This document shows positions 1 through 9,300 of a stretch of 34,810 nucleotides of DNA, one piece after another. Each line of letters begins with the position of its first letter. Within the stretch, counting starts at the first letter, position 1. Below the pieces are notes generated by a model. That model searched no databases. It saw nothing but the letters and a program-made list of their open reading frames with translations, and had not been told where the DNA came from. The stretch lies in contig NW_003146296.1 in assembly GCF_000003605.2 (NCBI RefSeq), positions 71,197 through 106,006 on the forward strand, read 5' to 3'. Source of the DNA: Saccoglossus kowalevskii. Lineage: Eukaryota; Hemichordata; Enteropneusta; Harrimaniidae. A program made the translations under genes and the position numbers.

Positions 1-535
1 ACTCCCCCGCTTTAAGGGGCAAGTCAAATACTGTAACTGATGCAGTGTGTATGTATGTGATTGCACTCTGAATATACAGTTGAACAAGAAATTTGAATAA
101 ATATACATAAAACGTTACATAAAATAGCTGCGTGATGTCATGTCAAGTTGTTGGTATTTGTTAATCAATGTACAATTGAGCCAACATGTCCGAATGAAGA
201 CGTGTTTGCGCTACGAATATGCAAACAGTACATAGAAAACTGGAAAATTAATTGTTGGTCGCTCTCCAAAAAAATTAACATTTTCTGGCTATTTACATGC
301 TGTTACTATAAATGTATGCCACGATGCGTGACCCATTGCCCACTGTTGAATCAGTTGGTTCCAACAAAGTAATTGTGGCTTAGAAGTACACGAATTTAAA
401 ACAAATATGCGAAATACATGTAAACAAACAACAACAAAAACGCAGCTCTTGCCTCTATAATGAATCCCTATTGGTCCGTCTCACTTCACCTGGACACAAG
501 TATTCATACGCGGGAAAATAGTTTGCGTAAATGAG

Positions 536-569
536 ACCACAGTCACTCTCCCAGTAGAGTGACTGTGGT
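536..569. repeat. Perfect short hairpin
   Basis: ACCACAGTCACTCT is followed by a 6-nt loop (CCCAGT) and its exact reverse complement AGAGTGACTGTGGT. The flanks do not extend the stem. It may be a remnant of an inverted-repeat element or a structured RNA; nothing in the context decides. Confidence 0.8.
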
Positions 570-1058
570 GAGACACACCTCGGGAATACCACAATTTCAA
601 TATTTATTTATTTTAAAAAAAATTGATAAGATCTCGGTAAATTTATTCAATTTTTTTCCCGTTCGGTCCAGGGTACAATTACCTGTACACACGAGCTAGC
701 ACTATGACAGCTTCGACTGCCACCAATAACATCAGGTCAAAGTTCACTAAAGGCCCGAGTTGTCTACTATTTCTACCATTGTATAATGTATTCATATCTA
801 TAAGTATAACTACACGGTGGGTTCTCTGAGGTTCTCTTTACTTTGTACGTGAGAAAAATAATACACAAGAGCGCCCCTTGCTGGTACACGCCATGGTACC
901 GTCATGTATGCTATCTTCCTTTTAAACTTGTATGTGTGTGTTTTTTCAGTATAATAAATTGAAACCACCGCACGTATAGTTTGACGATGAACATTGCACG
1001 AGACAAGACAACTTACAAGGTTGTAATACTAAAATTGGAATTACTAGGAATATGAGGT

Positions 1059-1077
1059 TATATATATATATATATAT
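1059..1077. repeat. (TA)n microsatellite
   Basis: About nine uninterrupted TA dinucleotides in AT-rich DNA. Confidence 0.95.
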
Positions 1078-2654
1078 GATATATACACGGTAATTTATAT
1101 ATAAATATTTGAGGCAATGTGACTCTACTGACTGTGCGGCATTTTGATGGGACTGCGAAACGCTGATGGGGGCTCTTCCTTTAGCCGACAGTAATCGTTT
1201 AATCTGGTAGTGAGGTAATTTTTTTTACAATGATCAATATCAGTTGACTTTTATAAATTTATCAGTAAAGGTCATGAGTTTAAAGTATCGGCAGATGATC
1301 TCATATTCCAAATAAGGTGACATGTATACTGATTAGCATAAAGCAATTGCCACACTAAAACGGCAGCGGTTTTTTTTTCATGAGAGTGAACAGGGATTTG
1401 TTATTTATTTTTGTAGAAACTCTTCCTATGCCTTCAGCCTAATACCTCTATAGGATGTCTGTAAACAAAATGGTAATTCTGGTAAATATCACTGAGGCGG
1501 TGATTTTATTTTAATATCTGTTTAATCCACTCACGTTTGCTGGGAATGTGTGGCTGCTGCGACTCAAATTACGAGATCCCGCTTTCCGATTGTGGCATTA
1601 CGGTGATCAATTTTGCAAACGCTCGGTCTCTTGGCATTTCGCAAATGGGAAACAGCGATAATTTGAGTTCTAATGCAAACGATCTTTTGACGCCATGCCG
1701 TCTCCAGTACTGTATGCTGAGCTCATTTGCCAGGAAAGGTATACACGGCGGCGGCAGAGATCAAACCGATCAAAAAAAAAACGCAATTTGCACATTCTGG
1801 AAAGTGGCTGTCAGTTGATGATTTCATCAACTCGTGGGGCCCACGCAAATAGGTCTCCGACAACAACGCAATGCTTCACGACACGGTTTATATGCTTGGT
1901 TTCATAATTATTCGTAACTGTTTAATTTGACGATTACCCGGCGATAGATGTATCAATTTCAGTATATTGAGCTACCAGCGTTTTCAATGTAAATACATAT
2001 ATAAATACACCACTCGACACTATGTTGGATGGATGTAAATTTAGCCTGTTTTTATTTTTATTATCATTATTATTATTAATATTATATTAAAGGCGGTACT
2101 TATTATAGTCATGCTATAGTTGAAAACAGAGTTTTAGATTTGTTTTTCAAGCAAATATTCCCTTATAATGTTGTTTCGACTGAGACGTGAACTTTTTATA
2201 CCTTCACAACCCCCCTCCCGGGTCGGACAAAAGAGGAAGTGTTAGTAATAATAACGATTATATAATTATATAATAACTATACCTATATATTATCTATTAT
2301 CTATTTTATAGACTTGGACCAACAAATACAGAGTATCGTTTTAAGTTATATTATCAAAAAGAGGGTTGATTTTTTTCATTTAATATCTTGTTTTTTTTGT
2401 TTTTTTTGTTTAATACATTTACCGTGCAGCTTACATGGGGATATATGTGCCCAAGGAGTGTGTACGACGATATCCATCACCACTCCCAGTGGAGTGGGCT
2501 CAAACTCGGTCCCGGTTTGGCAGTCCGGAGGATAGATCACCATCCTTACTGTTCAACCAACTATGTAGAAAGAATCGGCCTTACGTCACCATTAGAACTC
2601 TGTCGGTTATTTCAGCTTCATCTACCATGGACATACGTTGAAATTTATCAGCAG

Positions 2655-2668
2655 GTTCCCATAGCAAC
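2655..2668. promoter_or_regulatory. RFX X-box motif just past the FGF 3' end
   Basis: GTTCCCATAGCAAC matches the X-box consensus and sits beside the candidate poly(A) signals. A partial repeat, ATAGCAACG, follows 16 bp later. Confidence 0.4.
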
Positions 2669-2671
2669 GCT

Positions 2672-2692
2672 TTTAATAGCAACGAATTTAAT
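2672..2692 (-). terminator. Candidate poly(A) signals of the FGF gene
   Basis: The minus strand carries ATTAAA at 2692-2687 and again at 2677-2672, about 360-380 nt past the stop codon. There is no AATAAA on this strand between about 2690 and the stop. ATTAAA is the commonest variant hexamer. A longer 3' UTR using AATAAA near 2050 is possible. Confidence 0.3.
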
Positions 2693-3051
2693 GATGACCA
2701 CTGCTGCTTGAAGATTAGTCACTTGAAAAAAAAAGTTGGGTTTTCACAATAAAACAAAGTAAGCGTTCACGTACGTCGAACACTCTGAATATGATAGGAG
2801 GTGACGCAACATTTCTTTCACCATGTTGCACCGCACAGTCATCGCTAGGAATACACTCAGCTATCGTTTTTTAAATAACCTATAATTTGAACTTGGTGTA
2901 AATCAGGAAGAGGAAAATGTCCCGCTTATCGGCAAATGGCTTCTAACATTCTGATAATGCTGGGCTTTTTCACCATTCTTTCAAGCATTCGCAGACACAT
3001 GCTAAAGCGTTCTCATATATTCGATCACTGACACTTAATGTAAATGTATAT

Positions 3052-3327
3052 TCATTTAGGACCGTCCAGGTACTCTTTCGCTGATTCATTAGCCTTGTCA
3101 TCCAATGGCCGCGGTAAAAACAACACACTGTTCCTGCCCGACCTGGTTTGAGGCCCCGTTAGAGGTTTTCCATCCTTGCCAAGTCCAACGTAATACGTTT
3201 CAGGACGTCGACGCTTTCTCTGTTTCTTTGTTTTCTTTTTTTTCGGCGGGTATTTGACAGAGAAGTAAGTGTTGTATTTGGTTTTGCTCAAGGCTTCACT
3301 GAAATGACAGTTTTTCGTCTTCCACGG
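3052..3327 (-). CDS. FGF exon 3 (C-terminal trefoil, basic insert, stop)
   Basis: The acceptor CACTCCCTTTTAG|CCG at 3328/3327 is in phase 0 with the exon 2 donor and restores the family motif NCHFSEAL...YNTY. A second AG 29 nt further into the exon (TTTCAG|T) would be phase 2 and would lose the conserved Cys-x-Phe, so it is not preferred. The exon encodes 91 residues: the last trefoil strands, the basic insert KKKKTKKQRKRRR, the strand pair YYVGLGKDGKP, then SVLFLPRPLD and an acidic tail ending LDGPK and TGA. The basic insert may strengthen heparan sulfate binding or form a convertase site (RKRRR followed by Pro, which is unfavourable for cleavage). Confidence 0.92.
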   Translation of the reverse strand, partial: PWKTKNCHFSEALSKTKYNTYFSVKYPPKKKKTKKQRKRRRPETYYVGLGKDGKPLTGPQTRSGRNSVLFLPRPLDDKANESAKEYLDGPK

Positions 3328-6300
3328 CTAAAAGGGAGTGAGAAAATAGAAAACCGACTAGATTATAATATTATAATAACACAGCTTGTATCCGGGCAGC
3401 TACGCAAACACTACAAACGGAGTTGTGAAATTGAAAAAAAAATGAAGGCAATTAATCTAAAATCTCTGCCAACTGTTCTAAATTACGTACAAGTCCCAGG
3501 GGGGAATATATTGATGATTACTGGTCATAGTTTCTCATTTCTTATCTATTTTCCTGTCCTTGTAAAAGAACAAGGGAAGTCACAAGGTAGTCGCGCTAAG
3601 AAAGTTCAGCCAAGCAAGGAAATTAAAACGAAGTCCGTATAACCCAAGGGAACGCACAGAACAAAAGCACATTTCTTTACTGAATAATTCAAGACGATAT
3701 TTAGACTGGATAGATGTTTGGGGCAATTTGTCTTGATTCTGTGTGCATCGGGGAGGAAATCAAAACATATGCTCCCGAGCGTATCCACTCTGTTAGCTAT
3801 TACTGAAATAAGAATGAGTTAATATGTCATTTTCAGTGCTTGGCACCTGGATTTTTGCGCCATGTAACATTTCACTGAAATTATAACTTGCTGGCCTGAC
3901 AGCTAATTACATAGTAAGGATTCCTTAAACTTGTTATCAGTGTTTTTGTACATCGATTTATATATCGTTTTTTATCGTCAAATGTGAAAGCGTCGAATTT
4001 GTATCATTCTAATCAGTATTCGTTTAACGAAATAGTACACAGATACGCATGTAACCAATAGTTCATTTCTATTCGATACATAGCCAAAACAGCGTGCTTC
4101 GTGCCCGTGTAATATCCGAACAATAATGTTTTTTTGTAAAACTACCTAAATGTATACAGTATTATTAATATCGCCCAAGTAATGAATGGTACAACTGTTA
4201 AAAATTAATAATAATCTGAGTGGTTTAAATTAATAGCTTAATGAAACGACACGGCAAATTCTCCGATTCTCGCATAAGCGGAGGGGGCGAAATGCGCGAT
4301 ATAGTACTAATTTTTTAATTAGATCTGGATTTCTGTCGCCTTTCTTTTGAACGTAGTCAATTTCCGGATGCCAACAGGAATGCCAATAATGTCATGTATT
4401 GTTATTCTTGATGTGGGCGATATATTGTTGATTGTCGCGCTACTCGGGGTTCCACCCACAACATTGATTCGGGTATTCGCTTGAAATGACAGGTTTGATC
4501 AAATATTTTGTCAAATTATTTATCTTTTATTTTTAACATTTTTGTACTCCCATATGCTGCGTCATTCGTTCTTGAGAATTGGTTCTTTGATGATAGCGAG
4601 GTGTATTGTTGGTCCACAAAGGTGGATATATGAGTAACACAGCACGTTCTATTTTAGTTTTTTTAAATAACAAGCTATATATATGTAGTCTCGTTATTAT
4701 AGCATGCTCCGCGTAGAACGAATCACTTTTACTGCGGGGGGGGGGGTGATTTCGGGCGGCCGAACCAGCGACGAACAGACGTGGCGCGACCTCCACCCAT
4801 GCACAATAATCGTGTATAGTTGTCAGAACACTGGAGCAAGCCGAACAATTATTGTTTCGCCTGACTTGGCATAGAGGTCAACATTTGTACGTCGCGTCGC
4901 TAATTGTTGAGCTGGATCACTGTCGCTTGACTGCGCCGTCAGTTTATGAAATTTGCAATCCGCGGCCTGTAGTGACCTCGATTTCGTTTCAATTATTTCA
5001 GCTTGCCAGGTGAGATGGTCACGTGCATATGTGTATAGGGTTCGCCGAGATTTCCGTACTCAGGAAACTCACACAGTGTTTGAAGTGTGGGTAATGTACA
5101 CCGCCACGTGTAACCACAATATATACAGTTTAACAATTTATACATGCTTGTTCAATATCATCGTATAATGTTATTCGGTGTCAGCATGGAAAATCGTGTG
5201 ACCTCGGGAGCTGCTTTTCCGTCAAATAATACTAGTAATTCAAGACCGCCTCACAGCTCTACGATTTATCTTTAGTGAAATACTGCAAAGTTATAGGACA
5301 ACATAACTTGGGTTTCTTCGCTCACTAAATTGAATCAAGCTGTCAGAAACTACAGAATTATGACAAATTATGAGAGTATTATCCGATGACCCAATACTAT
5401 GTAAATATTGACGATCATTCGGCAACAAATAATAAATAAATTTAAACAAGGCCGATGTTCCCTTCTACAAAGATGGCAACCCACTCCCTTATTTGTCCCA
5501 GTACCATCCCCGCCTCTTGTGTTTGCTTCCTGTATTAGAGAAACGCTGACAATGTCACGGTGAAACTGTGACAATGGACATCATAAATTGGTATATATAT
5601 TCTTACCGTATGCGGACAGTGTGGCGTTCCGTACAGATTTCCTTTTTTATCCATAGCTAGGTACTTCTCACTGTAGACACCCTTGATTGCGACAACAGTC
5701 GGACTCCGTATCGAGAAGACTTGCATTATGGCTGTGGAGAAGAGTAAAATGTGATGATGATGATTTAGTCTAAAGTATACTGAATTACCCGTATCAACCA
5801 CAGTTGCGGTGTTTTAGCTCAACGAGTGTACTGAATTACCCGTATCAACCACAGTTGCGGTGTTTTAGCTCAACGAGTGTACTGAGTTACCCGTATCAAC
5901 CACAGTGTCAATGATTGAGCCCAGCACGTGTACTGAATTACCCAGGTCTACCACAGTTGCAGTGATTTAATCCTACGTGAGTACTGTATTACCCAGATCA
6001 ACCACAGTGTCAATGATTGAGCCCAGCACGTGTACTGAATTACCCAGATCTACCACAGTTGCAGTGATTTAATCCTACGTGTGTACTGAATTATCCAGAT
6101 CTACCACAGTTGCAGTGATTTAATCCTACGTGTGTACTGTATTACCCAGATCAACCACAGTGTCAATGATTGAGCCCAGCACGTGTACTGAATTACCCAG
6201 ATCTACCACAGTGGCAATGATTGAGTCCAGCGCGTGTACTGAATTACCCAGATCTACCACAGTTGCAGTGATTTAATCCTACGTGTGTACTGAATTACCC

Positions 6301-9300
6301 AGATCTACCACAGTTGCAGTGATTTAATCCTACGTGTGTAATATATTACCCAGATCAACCACAGTGGCAATGATTGGGCCCAGCGCGTGTACTGAATTAC
6401 CCAGATCTACCACAGTTGCAGTGATTTAGTCAACGAGTGTACTGAATTACCCAGATCAACCACAGTTGCAATGATTGAGCCCAACGCATGTACTGAGTTA
6501 CCCAGACCAACCACAGTTGCAATGATTGAGCCCAGCGCGTGTACTGAATTACCCAGATCTACTACAGTTGCAGTGATTTAGTCAACGAGTGTACTGAATT
6601 ACCCAGATCAACCAGTTTTAGTGATTGAGCCCAGCGTGTGTACTAAGTTACCTAGATAAACCACAATTGCAGTGATTGAGCCCAACGCGTGTACTGAGTT
6701 TCCCAGATCAACCACAGTTGCAGTGATTGAGTCCAGCGCGTATACTGAGTTATCCAGATCAACCACAGTTGCACTGATTTAATCCAACGAGTGTACTGAA
6801 TTACCCAGAACTACCACAGTTGCAGTTATTTTACGTTGGTGGTAGCATATTGGAGGGCTATATTTCTGAAGAACGCACGTTTCCATAGCAACGGTTTAAC
6901 AGGATGAGAGCCTCTCTTTCATTGTACAGCGTGGAAATGACTGATTATAGCACAGTGTAATGATGTGCGCCATAATAGGAAGGCAAACATTGGTATTCAT
7001 GTGCTGATTTTTCATTCCTTCTATTTTCGTTTTAGTTTCACGACTAATATAATATGAGCTGGTATGAGTACTGAGATCAAATAAAATGACAATTATCCAC
7101 AATGTCACCTTGTCTTTCGTAAGAATGTCAATTTAAATTGATGTCGGATTAAATCCAACAGGTGTCTGTATTGGTAAGACTGTCAGGAAATGATTTACCG
7201 CCGTACCGCCGCTCAGCACCACCCACACACGTATTCGAAAAATCGCTCTCAAGGCCTCGATATCTTGTGTTGGCTGATACGAGATAAGGCGATGAAAGAG
7301 AAGACGCTTCTTGTCTCGGTTCCATATTACAAAATGCGATCGGATGGAAAATCGGAATATTCCATAAATTAACACGTGTACTAGGGTTGCGGGTATTGTT
7401 GGATGTTAAAGCGCGGTGGTCGTCGCGCAGCGCGTGTTCGAATTTCATGTAATTTCATTTTACACGCGTTGTATACGTCGCTATGAGTCCCATATCGAGC
7501 AGGACGCGGCGCGACGACTGCCGCCCTTTAAGGTATATCGCGTTAATGTCGCGATGTACAATACAAATGTGTGCAGGTTTACTTTATGTGTCACTGTGTG
7601 GGCGATGTAAGACCCACGAACTTTAATTCACCCCACGGATTGCGTTCTAGTCGAGTCGAGCCAAACAGGAAGCCTGGAATTTGATATTTCGCGTGTGTGT
7701 TTTGACAATTATAATTGAATTCCAGAATTACTCGTTACTGTGTTCTTCTAAAAAATGTATACATAGACGTCAGCTTGTCGGTGACGTTATAGAGGGGGGG
7801 GTGTTAGGGAGGGGTTTTGGTTTTTCATTGTGGAGCTCTTTCGCAAATTATCATGGACATTCCGTATGTATCACACCGGACTACAGAGGCATGTCTTCAT
7901 ATCTAAAGTCGCAACATCGTTAACGTATCGAGCAAACCCAGGTCAAATTGCCAATTACCAACAAGTTAATCAATGCTTATTTCATATCGCTGAAATGTGG
8001 CAGTTATGAAATTAACTAATTCCATGGATTTTTCCGTGTTTCTGATCGATTGACTGCCAATGGTCGTTTTTTTTTAACAACAAATGAGTATGGTGGGAAG
8101 ATGAGTGTGGCGAGTGGCCAGGTGATTTATTGACGATCGTGTTCATGACAGGCGTGGTGTTTGTCTTGCAGTGTGTATAGCACGCAATCTACAATGCGTG
8201 TTGTGTCCTATACCCCCGCTGTTATCTGTGAGTCTGTCTGATTTGGACAACAACGTTTATTATAACGTCTACCGTTTAGATCTCCAAACAAGTAAAACAT
8301 CAGTGAATGAATAAACTGATGGTAAAGAATAATAAAAACGAGGAGGAAAGGAAACACTGCCTAAAAGCCTAAAAAACCCAAGAGGGTTATCATCATGATG
8401 ACGTTGATAGCGAGTAGACACAAACACGTGGAGAGATGAAGGACAGAGAAATATTTATTGAAGGTTGAATTTTGAGTTTGCAAAACAAATTAATTTCAGT
8501 TTGATTTTCAGCGTGCAGAATCATTGGCTACCCGCGAGTCAACAGAGCATGAAGGCATGGTGGGAATCGTCGACTGGTTCCTGCCGCAGGGGAGTCGTTG
8601 TCGTCGCACATCATCACGATGAATGGCGACAATTGACACCTACTGGAGTGGCCTGTCGTAAATTTCATCCTATAGTGTGCCCCTATTTGTTTGTAAATTG
8701 TAACCCTTTGTTTTGGCTGATAGCTCGAACATGCATGTTATATCTTGTCCGCGTTGTTGTTTTTTTTTATTCTCCCTCCTCCCGTGTACTATCACCAATG
8801 TATTATTTCCCCCTGCGGCTACAATTTGGTCTTTACATGTGTTGTCTATGCGCCTCTAAGTTAATATTGGTTGATAACATTCGACGTGTAAAGACGCATG
8901 CATTGACATTGACACTGCCTCGATAGGTTATTAAGGGCCCAGTCGTTTATTCTTTCGGAGGTGTGAACACAGGTAATAATGATGTTGCGCTTCACTATTT
9001 TAATCATTAGACTTTAAGTGAATTGGCCACAATAAAAATGACGACTTGAGCTAGGTCCGATCTAAAGTTCTCGGGTGAGAGAGAGAAAATGACAACTAAT
9101 TCTTAGCATTACAGAAGTCCACTGACGTTGTTTAGGCGTGTCGTCTTTTGTTGGAAAAATCGTGGCTAAATTACAGCCACCGAGTTATCGTAGGATCACG
9201 TGGTCGACAACATGGTTGCAAATGGCTTGATGGACATTTTACCGCGTGATTGAAATTAGAGAGTCGCAATGCGAGAAATTATAGAGAAATCTCTAAAAAG

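Larger units (their letters stand above)
1..2654. other. Gene-poor DNA downstream of FGF
   Basis: No gene is recognised. The stretch is AT-rich with many homopolymer runs, a 14-bp-stem inverted repeat at 536-569 and a (TA)n run at 1059-1077. Open frames here (for example 1537-1818, plus) have no recognisable domain. Confidence 0.7.

Noticed and set aside
3299-3328. Alternative exon 3 acceptor TTTCAG|TGAAGCC
   Set aside because: It is phase 2, does not match the phase 0 donor of exon 2, and would drop the conserved Cys-x-Phe of the FGF signature.
3304-3642. 112-codon plus-strand frame over the FGF exon 3 edge
   Set aside because: It overlaps the acceptor region of a well-supported exon on the other strand and shows no similarity to anything I know.
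7405-7452. tRNA-derived SINE head (A-box-like GCGCGGTGG and B-box-like GTTCGAATTTC)
   Set aside because: The box spacing is too short for a tRNA, no cloverleaf forms, and the inverted ends with TTAA flanks fit a MITE better.
8465-8926. 153-codon plus-strand frame inside FGF intron 1
   Set aside because: There is no recognisable domain, the composition is odd and it lies antisense within an intron; likely chance.
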